Shown here: positions 1 to 8,329 of the stretch, one piece after another
How the letters are laid out: the number at the start of each line of letters is the position of its first letter
How positions within the stretch are numbered: position 1 is the stretch's first letter
DNA from: Marivirga sericea
GTDB lineage: Bacteria > Bacteroidota > Bacteroidia > Cytophagales > Cyclobacteriaceae
DNA length: 64,000 nt
Direction of reading: 5' to 3'
NCBI RefSeq assembly: GCF_900177665.1
Contig: NZ_FXAW01000005.1
Span: 186,001 to 250,000 of the forward strand
The notes under the pieces: generated by a model
Database searches by the model: none
What the model saw: only the letters and a program-made list of their open reading frames with translations
What the model was told of the DNA's origin: nothing
Position numbers and translations under genes: made by a program

Positions 1-71
1 AATTATTAACCTATGAAAACGGCAGAGATCTGAGGTCTCCAATTCTAAATGCCATAAATAGAAAAAATTGA
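1..71 (+). CDS. Possible 3' end of an upstream gene (partial, unidentified)
   Basis: Reading from base 3, an open frame gives a 22-residue tail (ending SPILNAINRKN) before a TGA at 69-71. The residue mix looks protein-like, with charged and polar residues and no low-complexity run. The fragment is too short to assign to a family. The other two forward frames hit stops almost immediately. The 98 bases between this stop and the epimerase start hold the epimerase promoter. It could equally be non-coding sequence that happens to be open. Confidence 0.3.
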   Translation, partial: LLTYENGRDLRSPILNAINRKN

Positions 72-139
72 TTTCTATATTTTTCCCAATTTTAAACTAA
101 CTAAAACTACCCTAATTTTTACAACCCCCAATAATAAGT

Positions 140-147
140 TACTTTTG
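140..147 (+). promoter_or_regulatory. Bacteroidota -7 element upstream of the epimerase gene
   Basis: TACTTTTG matches the Bacteroidota -7 consensus TAnnTTTG exactly. It lies 22 bases upstream of the ATG at 170. No convincing -33 TTTG is seen upstream. The match alone is expected by chance roughly once per 1-2 kb per strand if GC is near 35 percent, so position is the main support. Confidence 0.45.
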
Positions 148-169
148 CTTTGTTTAAATCGAACACAGC

Positions 170-1099
170 ATGAAGAAAGTATTGATTACAGGAGGGGCCG
201 GCTATATTGGATCCGCTTTGATTGAAAAGTTATTACCATTGCCTGAAGTAGAACAAATTGTTATATATGATAACCTCAGTCGCAATAACTATCATTTCTT
301 TTTAGGCGAAAAACTCCCCAATCAAGACAAAATCAATTTTATTCAAGGGGAATTATTAGATACAAGAAAGCTTAAAAAAGCTTTAAAGGGAATTGATACA
401 GTCATCCATTTGGCAGCGAAGGTAACCACACCTTTTGCCGATGCCGATCCTCACTATTTTGAGCAAAGTAATCACTGGGGCACAGCCGAACTGGTTTATG
501 CTGTAGAAGAATCAAATGTAGAACATTTTGTATTTGCCAGTAGCGTTTCAGTCTTCGGGTCTTCGAAAGATATCATAGAGGAAAATCATCCCCCTAATCC
601 TAGGACGATCTATGGCATTTCAAAACTACGGGGGGAAGAGCATGTGGCGCGTTTGATGGAAAAAATCAACACACAAATTTTAAGACTAGGCAACGTTTAT
701 GGGTATGCTAATGCTGTTCGATTTGATGCAGTGATCAATCGCTTTATGTTTGATGCCAATTTTAATAAGCGAATTGCCATCCATGGTGACGGCAAACAAC
801 ATCGCCCTTTCGTCCCCATTCAAAAAACATCTGAAATTTTAAAGCAAGTAGCGATCCAAAATGATATTCCATCAGGCTACTACAATGTAGTGGACAAAAA
901 TTTACAAGTATTGGATATAGTAGATGCATTAAAGGCTATTTATCCTGAAATGGAATTCACTTTCATTAATCAGCATCTGAAACTAAGGGAATTGCTTGTT
1001 AATCCTGAAACTAAGCTTCAAAACCATATCGACTTTACAAATGATAACTCTAGCCTGAAAGACGACTTATTGCTGTTTAAGGAGCATTTAAGGTTTTAA
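170..1099 (+). CDS. NAD-dependent epimerase/dehydratase (extended SDR)
   Basis: This 309-residue protein is an extended short-chain dehydrogenase/reductase of the sugar-nucleotide epimerase/dehydratase type, expected in the cytoplasm. The NAD-binding glycine motif GGAGYIGS sits at residues 8-15. An acidic D34 follows the second beta strand, which favours NAD over NADP. The catalytic set is visible as S124/S125 and Y148xxxK152. The C-terminal 120 residues, which form the substrate-binding part, do not reveal the sugar. It has its own -7 element, so it is probably transcribed alone; any relation to the gene ending at base 71 is unknown. Length is normal for the family. It could be a UDP-glucose 4-epimerase-like or GDP-sugar enzyme; the sequence alone does not decide. 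Confidence 0.85.
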   Translation: MKKVLITGGAGYIGSALIEKLLPLPEVEQIVIYDNLSRNNYHFFLGEKLPNQDKINFIQGELLDTRKLKKALKGIDTVIHLAAKVTTPFADADPHYFEQSNHWGTAELVYAVEESNVEHFVFASSVSVFGSSKDIIEENHPPNPRTIYGISKLRGEEHVARLMEKINTQILRLGNVYGYANAVRFDAVINRFMFDANFNKRIAIHGDGKQHRPFVPIQKTSEILKQVAIQNDIPSGYYNVVDKNLQVLDIVDALKAIYPEMEFTFINQHLKLRELLVNPETKLQNHIDFTNDNSSLKDDLLLFKEHLRF

Positions 1100-1107
1100 A
1101 GTTTGGA

Positions 1108-1132
1108 GAGCGGGAGTAATAAAAGCCCGCTC
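1108..1132 (+). terminator. Hairpin after the epimerase gene, possible terminator
   Basis: GAGCGGG at 1108-1114 pairs with CCCGCTC at 1126-1132, a 7-bp GC-rich stem 9 bases after the epimerase stop. No T-run follows directly, though a weaker AAGTAT/ATACTT hairpin with T residues follows at about 1139-1159. It lies between convergent genes and could serve both. Confidence 0.4.
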
Positions 1133-1171
1133 AAATTGAAGTATACTTTAATACTTTTTAAAGCAAAAAAT

Positions 1172-2494
1172 TTAATGTAGCAATACTTCTCCCTCTACTT
1201 CAGAAACTTCCATCAAACCTTCAGGGGTTAAATTAGAAAGCTTGACCTTTTTTAATTCGTTGATCAATATAGGGTCATATTTGGCTACCACTCTCACATA
1301 ATTATCCGTAAAGCCTTCCATCAAACCATCATGAATATCATTTTCGAAAAGGACAATTTCTTCCCTACCCATATTTTCTTCATAAAAAGCTCTTTTCTTT
1401 TTTTCTGAAAGACTTCTTAACATTTTGGATCGCTCATTCCTTACTTTCATAGGGACAACTTCATCCATGTCGTTAGCATCAGTATTTGCTCTTTCCGAAT
1501 AGGTAAAAACATGCAAATAAGAAACAGGTAATTCTTGCAAGAAGCGATAGCTGTCCAAGAAATCATCTTCCGTCTCACCTGGAAACCCTACTATCACATC
1601 TACTCCTATGCAACAATTAGGCATTAGTTGCTTTATCTTAGCAACCCGGTCCTCATACAGCTCCCGTAAGTATCGCCTCCTCATCTTTCGCAGAATCTTA
1701 TTGCTTCCACTTTGAAGGGGTACATGGAAATGAGGAACAAATTTTTTGGATTGACTGACAAATTCAATGATTTCGTTTGTCAATAGATTGGGCTCTATAC
1801 TGGAAATTCTAAACCTCTCTATTCCCTCTACCTTATCAAGTTCTTTGATCAAATCAATAAAACGCTCTTTTCTTTTGCCATCTTGAATTCCAAAGTCTCC
1901 GGTATTGACCCCTGTCAATACGATCTCCTTCACATCTTCACTCGCAATTTGCCGAGCACTTTTTACGATGTTTTCAATAGCATCGCTCCGACTTTTACCT
2001 CTCGCCAATGGAATAGTACAGAAAGCACAATGATAATTGCACCCATCCTGAACTTTCAGGAACGTTCTAGTCCTATCATTTATAGAAAAGGCATTATTAA
2101 AACGCTTGGCTTCTTTTATATCCGAGGCTAAAACTTGAGGTTTATCTGTTTTGGTGAATCCGTCCAGTATATCAATCAGCTGGAATTTTTCTGCAGCTCC
2201 CAATACTGCATCTACACCTTTGATTTCAGAGATTTCTTTGGGTTTTAATTGTGCATAACAACCAATAATCGTCACAAAAGCATCAGGATTGATCTTTTTA
2301 GCTTCTTTTACGACCTTTTTGCATTTCTTATCAGCGTTTTCTGTAACTGAACATGTGTTGATAATAAAGATATCAGGAGTGGTCTGAAAATCCACTTTTT
2401 CATATCCCCTATTTTCAAACATTCTTGAAATGGAGGAGGTCTCAGAGAAATTTAGTTTACAACCAAGTGTATAAAATGCAACTTTTTTGTTCAT
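1172..2494 (-). CDS. mtaB: tRNA t6A37 methylthiotransferase MtaB
   Basis: MtaB converts t6A at position 37 of ANN-decoding tRNAs to ms2t6A, using radical SAM chemistry and two iron-sulfur clusters. The 440-residue protein shows the methylthiotransferase layout. An N-terminal UPF0004 domain carries cluster cysteines C12, C48 and C79. The radical-SAM CxxxCxxC motif is C152, C156, C159. A C-terminal TRAM-like part covers roughly residues 375-440. The N-terminus (KVAFYTLGCKLN) is the MtaB type rather than MiaB or RimO; the GCKLNFSE segment is typical. Length is normal. The substrate-forming enzyme gene tsaD lies about 5 kb away on the same strand. A -7 element is found 25 bases upstream of the ATG. 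Confidence 0.92.
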   Translation of the reverse strand: MNKKVAFYTLGCKLNFSETSSISRMFENRGYEKVDFQTTPDIFIINTCSVTENADKKCKKVVKEAKKINPDAFVTIIGCYAQLKPKEISEIKGVDAVLGAAEKFQLIDILDGFTKTDKPQVLASDIKEAKRFNNAFSINDRTRTFLKVQDGCNYHCAFCTIPLARGKSRSDAIENIVKSARQIASEDVKEIVLTGVNTGDFGIQDGKRKERFIDLIKELDKVEGIERFRISSIEPNLLTNEIIEFVSQSKKFVPHFHVPLQSGSNKILRKMRRRYLRELYEDRVAKIKQLMPNCCIGVDVIVGFPGETEDDFLDSYRFLQELPVSYLHVFTYSERANTDANDMDEVVPMKVRNERSKMLRSLSEKKKRAFYEENMGREEIVLFENDIHDGLMEGFTDNYVRVVAKYDPILINELKKVKLSNLTPEGLMEVSEVEGEVLLH

Positions 2495-2519
2495 GCCTAA
2501 CTTTTTGCAAATGGAAACA

Positions 2520-2527
2520 CAAAGTTA
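2520..2527 (-). promoter_or_regulatory. Bacteroidota -7 element for mtaB
   Basis: Read on the minus strand this is TAACTTTG, an exact TAnnTTTG match, 25 bases upstream of the mtaB ATG (complement of 2492-2494). The -33 region has no obvious TTTG. Confidence 0.45.
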
Positions 2528-2792
2528 AGGCTAAAATTCCTGAATATAAATCTTTTTAGCATTAAGCACTGCTCAGAATGAGATTTACACCTATACCTAT
2601 TGGTCACTCCAAAAAAAATGTTAACATTCTTATTATCAGCTAAATTGATATTTTACGTTAGCAAAACTCGACACATGAAAGCTTTTTATGTAACACCCAT
2701 ATCATTAAGCTAAAAAACCGTGTTTTTCACTTCATTTACTGTATTTAAAATAATTTTCAACCCTAAAATCAAATGTTTCACAAAAATTTACC

Positions 2793-2800
2793 TAAATTTG
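2793..2800 (+). promoter_or_regulatory. Bacteroidota -7 element for glnN
   Basis: TAAATTTG matches TAnnTTTG and lies 28 bases before the glnN ATG at 2829. A partial -33-like TGTTTC occurs at 2774-2779. The last G of the box is also the first base of the palindrome at 2800-2815. Confidence 0.5.
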
Positions 2801-2815
2801 GTTTAAATTTAAACC
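2800..2815. promoter_or_regulatory. 16-bp perfect palindrome at the glnN start region, candidate operator
   Basis: GGTTTAAATTTAAACC is its own exact reverse complement. It begins at the last base of the -7 box and ends 13 bases before the glnN ATG, so it would cover the transcription start. That is a classical repressor position. Which regulator binds, if any, is not shown by the sequence. Confidence 0.4.
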
Positions 2816-2828
2816 AATAATCATAAAT

Positions 2829-4991
2829 ATGGCTCATTTAAGATTTAATGCTCTCGATATTGTTTCTAAAAGAACAACAGACAGAATCGAAGCTCCATCT
2901 AACAAAATTTCTGACTATTTTGCACAGGATGTATTTACATTGGAGCAAATGAAAGCAACTCTAGCTCCTGATGTTTTCAAAAAAGTAAGTAATGCCATTG
3001 ATAAAGGCAAAAAGATAGATATGGAAACTGCAGATCAGATTGCTTCTGCTGTTAAGTCTTGGGCAATCTCCAAAGGGGTAACTCACTATACTCACTGGTT
3101 CCAACCTTTAACCGGTTCTACTGCAGAAAAACATGACTCTTTCTTCAATGCGCAGAAGGGCTTGGAAGTGTTCGCTGGCTCTATGTTAGTGCAGCAAGAG
3201 CCTGATGCCTCGTCATTTCCTAACGGTGGTTTAAGAACTACTTTTGAAGCAAGGGGATATACGGCTTGGGACCCATCTTCTCCTATGTTTGTTTGGGGAC
3301 GAACCTTATGTATTCCTACCATATTCGTAGCTTACACTGGGGAAGCTTTAGATCATAAAGCACCTTTATTGAAGGCGGTAGAAGCAGTCGATAAAGCAGC
3401 TACTAAAGTGGTTCAATTATTTGACAGAAATGTCAATAAAGTAAATGCGTCTTTAGGTTGCGAGCAAGAGTATTTTGTAGTAGACAAAGCGCTTTATTCA
3501 GCACGTCCTGATTTATTGATGTCAGGAAGGACTTTATTTGGTCATAATCCGGCAAGAGGTCAACAATTAGACGATCACTACTTTGGTTCTATTCCAAGTA
3601 GGATTTATAATTATATGAAAGATTTTGAAATTGAATGTTTAAAATTAGGCATTCCGATTTCAACCCGACATAATGAAGTAGCTCCAAGTCAGTTTGAGGC
3701 GGCACCACTATTCGAAGATATTAATGTGGCAACTGATCATAACAGTTTGATGATGGATGTAATGAACCGAGTTGCGGAAAGACATGATTTACAGGTTTTA
3801 TTCCATGAAAAACCATTTGCAGGGCTAAATGGAAGTGGAAAACACAACAACTGGTCATTGATTACGAACACTGGTGTTAATTTATTCCAGCCAAGCAATA
3901 GTGCTAGGGAAAACTTATTGTTCTTAGTCTTTTTAGTGAATACTATAAAAGCGGTAGCTGAAAATGGAGAGTTATTAAGAGCTTCAATCGCTTCCGCAAG
4001 TAATGACCACAGATTAGGAGCTAACGAAGCACCTCCTGCAGTAATGTCTGTCTTTATTGGTTCTCAATTAACAGCCGTTTTAGACGAATTGGAAGAAAAA
4101 GGTAATATTAAGATCGATAAAGGGGATAATATGTATATGAAGTTAGGCATAGACAAGATTCCTCAAATTATCTTAGATAATACAGATCGAAACAGGACTT
4201 CACCATTTGCCTTCACTGGGAATAAATTTGAGTTTAGAGCGGTTGGTTCAGACCAGAACGTGGCTCAGCCTATGTCAATATTGAACTTAATCATGGCAGA
4301 GCAATTAAATGAATTCCATGCGTCAGTTAAAGCTGAAATGCAAAAAGGAACTGATAAGAAAATAGCGATTGTCAACATATTGAGACAATACATTAAAGAT
4401 TCGAAAAAAGTCAGATTTGAAGGTGACGGTTACTCAGAAGATTGGGAAAAAGAAGCAGAAAAAAGAGGGCTAGCTAATGTAAAAAACACACCTAGAGCCT
4501 TACAGTCGTTCGTAACTGACAGGTCTAAAAAGCTTTTTGCAAAGCATAACGTGATGACTCCTGAAGAATTGGAAGCCAGAAACGAAATATACTTGGAGAA
4601 TTATATGATGAAGATTCAAATAGAAGCCAGATTGATGGGTGATATTGCATTGAATCAAATCATCCCGACAGCAGTAAAATATCAAAATACATTAGCTCAA
4701 AATGCTAAGAACTTAAGCACTTTAAAGCTAGATAATAGTGAAATCGTGAAAAACATAGAATTGATCAGCGGTTACACAAAAGATTTAAGAAGCTTGGTGC
4801 ATGATATGATTGAGAAGAGAAAAGAGCTGAATAAAATTGAGGATGTAAATGAACAAGCTATGAAGTATTGTGATGAAATAAAAGAAGCTTATTTTGACAA
4901 AATCCGTTATGCGGCTGATAAGTTAGAATTATACGTAGATGATGAGCTTTGGCCATTGCCTAAATACAGAGAATTGTTATTTTTAAGGTAA
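2829..4991 (+). CDS. glnN: Glutamine synthetase type III
   Basis: This enzyme joins ammonia to glutamate with ATP, the main entry of nitrogen into metabolism. The 720-residue length is that of GSIII, much longer than GSI (about 470) or GSII. The N-terminal GSIII-specific region comes first. The catalytic core includes E212 and E214 in CEQEYF and the ATP/glutamate segment NGSGKHNNWS near residues 338-347. NRTSPFAFTGNKFEFR follows further on, and a helical C-terminal extension ends the protein. GSIII is the usual glutamine synthetase of Bacteroidota. It stands alone with its own promoter, an overlapping palindrome and a strong terminator, so it is probably a single-gene unit. No PII or ammonium transporter gene is nearby. 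Confidence 0.95.
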   Translation: MAHLRFNALDIVSKRTTDRIEAPSNKISDYFAQDVFTLEQMKATLAPDVFKKVSNAIDKGKKIDMETADQIASAVKSWAISKGVTHYTHWFQPLTGSTAEKHDSFFNAQKGLEVFAGSMLVQQEPDASSFPNGGLRTTFEARGYTAWDPSSPMFVWGRTLCIPTIFVAYTGEALDHKAPLLKAVEAVDKAATKVVQLFDRNVNKVNASLGCEQEYFVVDKALYSARPDLLMSGRTLFGHNPARGQQLDDHYFGSIPSRIYNYMKDFEIECLKLGIPISTRHNEVAPSQFEAAPLFEDINVATDHNSLMMDVMNRVAERHDLQVLFHEKPFAGLNGSGKHNNWSLITNTGVNLFQPSNSARENLLFLVFLVNTIKAVAENGELLRASIASASNDHRLGANEAPPAVMSVFIGSQLTAVLDELEEKGNIKIDKGDNMYMKLGIDKIPQIILDNTDRNRTSPFAFTGNKFEFRAVGSDQNVAQPMSILNLIMAEQLNEFHASVKAEMQKGTDKKIAIVNILRQYIKDSKKVRFEGDGYSEDWEKEAEKRGLANVKNTPRALQSFVTDRSKKLFAKHNVMTPEELEARNEIYLENYMMKIQIEARLMGDIALNQIIPTAVKYQNTLAQNAKNLSTLKLDNSEIVKNIELISGYTKDLRSLVHDMIEKRKELNKIEDVNEQAMKYCDEIKEAYFDKIRYAADKLELYVDDELWPLPKYRELLFLR

Positions 4992-5019
4992 CATCTTACA
5001 CCAACTATTCACTTTTAGG

Positions 5020-5052
5020 AAAGCCGTTCTGCGCCAGCAGAGCGGCTTTTTT
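5020..5052 (+). terminator. Rho-independent terminator after glnN
   Basis: AAAGCCGTTCTGC pairs with GCAGAGCGGCTTT (13 positions, one G-T) around a GCCA loop. A run of six T follows. It lies 28 bases after the glnN stop and just before the stop of the convergent HNH gene. Confidence 0.85.
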
Positions 5053-5057
5053 GTGGA

Positions 5058-5579
5058 TTAAGCACTGAGTTGCTTTGTTTTCAGAAACGGCATCCATTTC
5101 TCATCTATCTGCCCAGAAAAATCCCTGATAAACATCACATAATTAGGTTTAAAAGGTCTTCTTTTAAGCTTCAAATCACTCTCTTCTGGTGAGTTATTTC
5201 CCTTTCTAGCATTGCATCTTTTACAGGCGGTCACCAAATTAGTCCAAAGTGATTTCCCTCCTTTTGATCTTGGAATCAAATGATCCAAAGTCAAGTCCTT
5301 GGAAGTCCCACAATATTGGCATTCATGCCCATCTCTTTTGAAAATATTTTGACGGGTAAGCATTACGCCTTTGTAAGGCATGCTGACATATTTTGTAAGA
5401 CGAATGACGGAAGGAAACGGAAATGAACGATCAACGGTACGCAATTGCAGCGATTCATTATTTTCAATTAGCTCTGCCTTTTGCAAATACAATAAAAGAA
5501 AAGCTTTAGGGATGCTGCAAACCGTAATGGGACTATAATCCTGATTTAAAACTAATGCGCGCTTGGAACCAATTTTCAT
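5058..5579 (-). CDS. HNH endonuclease family protein
   Basis: This 173-residue protein carries an HNH nuclease domain in its second half. Zinc-binding pairs are C87/C90 and C119/C122. The catalytic-type motif is D99-H100 followed by N114, in the order expected for McrA-like HNH folds. The N-terminal 75 residues are a conserved extension found in stand-alone bacterial HNH proteins. The natural substrate of this group is not established. It is the last gene of the tsaD-to-HNH minus-strand run, 41 bases after the NlpC/P60 gene. There is no methyltransferase or restriction partner nearby, so a classical restriction role is not supported. It ends against the glnN terminator. Confidence 0.8.
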   Translation of the reverse strand: MKIGSKRALVLNQDYSPITVCSIPKAFLLLYLQKAELIENNESLQLRTVDRSFPFPSVIRLTKYVSMPYKGVMLTRQNIFKRDGHECQYCGTSKDLTLDHLIPRSKGGKSLWTNLVTACKRCNARKGNNSPEESDLKLKRRPFKPNYVMFIRDFSGQIDEKWMPFLKTKQLSA

Positions 5580-5620
5580 GCTTATAAATTTTAATCAAGC
5601 ACGAAAAGCATTTCAATTTT

Positions 5621-6412
5621 TCATGCTAAAACTCTTTTTATGTCAGTCAAATAATGTGTATAACCTTTTTGTTCAGCATTGAAGATACCATTTTCATCTA
5701 AAAAATCAATTTTTACTTTACCAGAAGCATGAATAATTTCCTGATTATCAAGTAAAATACCGACATGCGTTACTTTCTTATGCTCATTTCTAAAATAAGC
5801 GAGATCTCCAGAAAGTGCATTTTCTAATCCTTCAATCGCTTTACCTTGCTCTACTTGTTGCGAGGCATCTCGCTTTAAAGTGTATCCGCAGATTTTAAAT
5901 ACAATTTGAGTAAAACCAGAGCAATCAATACCAAATGGCGATTTTCCTCCCCATAAATACGGAGCATTCAAATATCTTTTTGCAATGTTTTTAAGGAAAT
6001 CGAAATCTCTTCTGGCACTCAGAGACTTTGCTTCACCGTTGAATCCTAAATGCTCCTCCACTGCAAATATTTCATTTGTAGAAATGGGAATAATGGCACC
6101 CATGGTTACAGGCAGTAAATGCTTATGATATAGGATACTTGCGGTTAAATCTGTACAAATTTTATAGTCAGAATTATTTATTTGTTCAAAATACTCATCG
6201 GTGATGTAATGGAACTGCTTAATATCAATCCACCCTTCATAACTATCAAAGTAAATTTTTATCTTCACCCACTTTAAGTCTTTTGATAGGTCAATAACGC
6301 TATAGTGATCGCCAAACAACAATTGTGTTACCATTTCCGCAGCATCAGAAGCTGCTGCACGAACAGGAACTATACTTAATCTACAGATACCTTTTTCTTT
6401 AACCGAAATCAT
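5621..6412 (-). CDS. NlpC/P60 family cysteine hydrolase with SH3-like domain
   Basis: The 263-residue protein has an N-terminal bacterial-SH3-like region (about residues 10-120) and a C-terminal NlpC/P60 domain of the C40 type. Such domains cleave gamma-D-glutamyl bonds in peptidoglycan stem peptides. The catalytic triad is visible: C164 in DCSGF, H216 in VTHVGI and H228 in IIHASG. There is no signal peptide or membrane segment at the chosen start. That fits cytoplasmic recycling of muropeptides or an unrecognised export route. It sits 3 bases after smpB, in the middle of the tsaD operon. A dipeptidyl-peptidase VI-like role in murein recycling is plausible but inferred. Confidence 0.85.
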   Translation of the reverse strand: MISVKEKGICRLSIVPVRAAASDAAEMVTQLLFGDHYSVIDLSKDLKWVKIKIYFDSYEGWIDIKQFHYITDEYFEQINNSDYKICTDLTASILYHKHLLPVTMGAIIPISTNEIFAVEEHLGFNGEAKSLSARRDFDFLKNIAKRYLNAPYLWGGKSPFGIDCSGFTQIVFKICGYTLKRDASQQVEQGKAIEGLENALSGDLAYFRNEHKKVTHVGILLDNQEIIHASGKVKIDFLDENGIFNAEQKGYTHYLTDIKRVLA

Positions 6413-6415
6413 AGA

Positions 6416-6880
6416 TTAAAATTTCATTTTCGACAGTTCACGTTTCATATCTTTTTCTTTAATACTGTCCCTTTTATCATGCATTTTCTTCCCTTTCGCT
6501 AATGCAATTTCTAATTTAGCCAATCCTCTATTATTAATAAACAGCTTGGTAGGAATTAGGGTTAAGCCTTTTTCCTCCATTCGCTTTCTAATTTTTTCTA
6601 TTTCTTGTTTTTTTAGCAGCAATTTACGTTCACGCTTTTCTTCATGATTATAATGAGTACCTAGCTCATAGTGTCCAATATGCATACCTTTTACAAAAAC
6701 TTCTCCTCGGTGAATATAGCAATAAGCTTCTTGTAAACTTACTTTATGCAATCGAATAGCTTTTATTTCAGTTCCTTGTAAAACAATTCCCGTTAAGTAA
6801 GTGTCCAACCACTCGTACTCAAATCGGGCTTTTTTATTTTTTACTGTTACTGAAGTACTAAATTCTTTTTTATCACTCAT
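6416..6880 (-). CDS. smpB: SsrA-binding protein SmpB
   Basis: SmpB binds the tRNA-like part of tmRNA and brings it to stalled ribosomes for trans-translation. The 154-residue length is normal. Family segments visible include KNKKARFEYEW near the N-terminus, GIVLQGTEIKAIR, and GLTLIPTKLF. The basic C-terminal tail starting at KGKKMHDKRDSIKEKD enters the mRNA channel. It lies in the minus-strand operon between the thioesterase gene (29 bases upstream) and the NlpC/P60 gene (3 bases downstream). The tmRNA gene itself is not in this window. Confidence 0.95.
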   Translation of the reverse strand: MSDKKEFSTSVTVKNKKARFEYEWLDTYLTGIVLQGTEIKAIRLHKVSLQEAYCYIHRGEVFVKGMHIGHYELGTHYNHEEKRERKLLLKKQEIEKIRKRMEEKGLTLIPTKLFINNRGLAKLEIALAKGKKMHDKRDSIKEKDMKRELSKMKF

Positions 6881-6909
6881 ATTTCACAATTCTAACAAAA
6901 ATTAACACT

Positions 6910-7305
6910 TTATTCCGAAAGTCTGTTAAAAATCTTATTCAATTTTTCCTTCTGAAGGATTTTCTGACCTGTTGTTCCCTTTGCAACAATTCTTTCGTTA
7001 ACCTTCACAATAAAACTACATAGTATTTCTCTCTCTTTGACTCCTAGATATTCTGCCTCAATATTTACCTCACTACCCACCAGAGCAGGAGATAAATGCT
7101 CAATATTTAGATGCGATCCAATTCCCTCCTCTCCTTTTTCCAGCATATCCAAAACAAATAATCGCGTAGCCCATTCAATCTCTCTTGCCAAAGTAAAGGT
7201 AGCACAAACATCATGTACGGCTTCTTGCTCAAAATGTGCTACATCTTGAGCTTTTACTAGAAAGCTATGAATTTTTTTATCTCCTTTTTGAAAAGTCTCT
7301 TTCAT
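6910..7305 (-). CDS. Hotdog-fold thioesterase family protein
   Basis: The 131-residue protein looks like a single hotdog domain of the FlK-like (fluoroacetyl-CoA thioesterase-like) acyl-CoA thioesterase group. Supporting signs are the short length, an acidic/aromatic segment REIEWATRLF at residues 41-50 where the central helix begins, G63-S64-H65 near the active-site region, and the following strand pair (VGSEVNIEAEYLGV). The substrate is unknown; small acyl-CoAs are the family norm. Its ATG overlaps the tsaD stop by 4 bases (ATGA), so the two are translationally coupled. Why a thioesterase travels with tsaD and smpB is not clear. Confidence 0.7.
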   Translation of the reverse strand: MKETFQKGDKKIHSFLVKAQDVAHFEQEAVHDVCATFTLAREIEWATRLFVLDMLEKGEEGIGSHLNIEHLSPALVGSEVNIEAEYLGVKEREILCSFIVKVNERIVAKGTTGQKILQKEKLNKIFNRLSE

Positions 7306-8324
7306 GCTTTTTTATCAATAGAAAATTTCATTCTAGGAATTGGCGCTGCATCCATACCCAAAAACTCTTGCTGTTGATATTTAAAATGGGCAGTCATGGC
7401 GATCATTCCAGCATTATCAGTACAATACTCAAATTTGGGAATGTAAGTATTCCAATTTAATTCCTTTCCTGTTTCCGCCAACATTTTCCTTAAATGAGAA
7501 TTGGCGGAAACTCCACCCGCAATTGCTATTTCTTTGATTCCAGTATAACTGGATGCTTTTTTTAATTTCTGTAATAATGTTGTGATTAGACGATGTTGTA
7601 CACTTGCACAAATATCATCCAGATTATCGCTTACAAAATTAGAATCTTTTTGACTGTTATTCTGCAAAAAATAAAGGACTGCTGTCTTTATTCCACTAAA
7701 AGAATAATTAAATCCCTGCATTTCAGTTTCGGGAAATTGAAATGCCATTTGATCTCCTTTTTTCGCATGTTTATCAATCATCGGACCACCTGGATAAGGT
7801 AAGCCGATAATTTTTGCGATTTTATCGAAGGCTTCACCTACTGCATCATCTTTTGTCTCACCCAGTATCTCCATATCCAAATAATCACTTACTTTCACTA
7901 TTTGGGTATGTCCTCCACTGACTGTTAAGCACAGAAAAGGAAAATTAGGCTTCGGATCTTCAATATAGTGAGCTAAAATATGTGCTTGCATGTGATTCAC
8001 ACCGATTAATGGAATTTGCAAAGCGGATGCCAGAGACTTGGCAAAACTACTCCCTACTAATAATGCTCCCAAGAGACCAGGTCCTTGCGTAAAAGCTACT
8101 GCTTTTAAATCCTTCTTGCTTATATTTGCAGCGGAAAGCGCTTGTTCTACAACTGGTACAATGTGTTGTTGGTGTGCACGAGATGCCAATTCGGGAACTA
8201 CTCCCCCGTATTTTTCGTGAACCGACTGAGTAGCTATAATATTATTAAGTACTTTCCCGTTTTGTACAACTGCCGCAGAAGTTTCATCGCAGGAAGATTC
8301 GATGGCTAAAATATTGATATCCAT
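7302..8324 (-). CDS. tsaD: tRNA N6-adenosine threonylcarbamoyltransferase TsaD
   Basis: TsaD, with TsaB and TsaE, transfers the threonylcarbamoyl group from TC-AMP to A37 of ANN-decoding tRNAs, giving t6A. The 340-residue protein starts with ILAIESSCDETSAAVV, the ASKHA-fold signature of the family. Metal ligands are H111 and H115 in NHMQAHILAH, and an Asp near the C-terminus in CTDNAGMIA. The GGHTQ segment of the nucleotide site is present. It is the first gene of a five-gene minus-strand operon. Its ATG is only 5 bases from the divergent tamB-like start, so its promoter must lie inside that gene. TsaB and TsaE are not in the window. Confidence 0.95.
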   Translation of the reverse strand: MDINILAIESSCDETSAAVVQNGKVLNNIIATQSVHEKYGGVVPELASRAHQQHIVPVVEQALSAANISKKDLKAVAFTQGPGLLGALLVGSSFAKSLASALQIPLIGVNHMQAHILAHYIEDPKPNFPFLCLTVSGGHTQIVKVSDYLDMEILGETKDDAVGEAFDKIAKIIGLPYPGGPMIDKHAKKGDQMAFQFPETEMQGFNYSFSGIKTAVLYFLQNNSQKDSNFVSDNLDDICASVQHRLITTLLQKLKKASSYTGIKEIAIAGGVSANSHLRKMLAETGKELNWNTYIPKFEYCTDNAGMIAMTAHFKYQQQEFLGMDAAPIPRMKFSIDKKA

Positions 8325-8329
8325 AAAAT

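Larger units (their letters stand above)
2495..2828. other. Divergent intergenic region between mtaB and glnN
   Basis: These 334 AT-rich bases separate divergent mtaB and glnN. They hold the mtaB -7 element (2520-2527), the glnN -7 element (2793-2800) and a perfect palindrome (2800-2815). No open frame longer than a few dozen codons and no RNA-like structure was seen in the middle part (about 2530-2770). Confidence 0.7.

Noticed and set aside
5058-5579. HNH protein considered as part of a restriction or toxin-antitoxin system
   Set aside because: No methyltransferase, specificity subunit or antitoxin gene is adjacent; it lies in a housekeeping operon.
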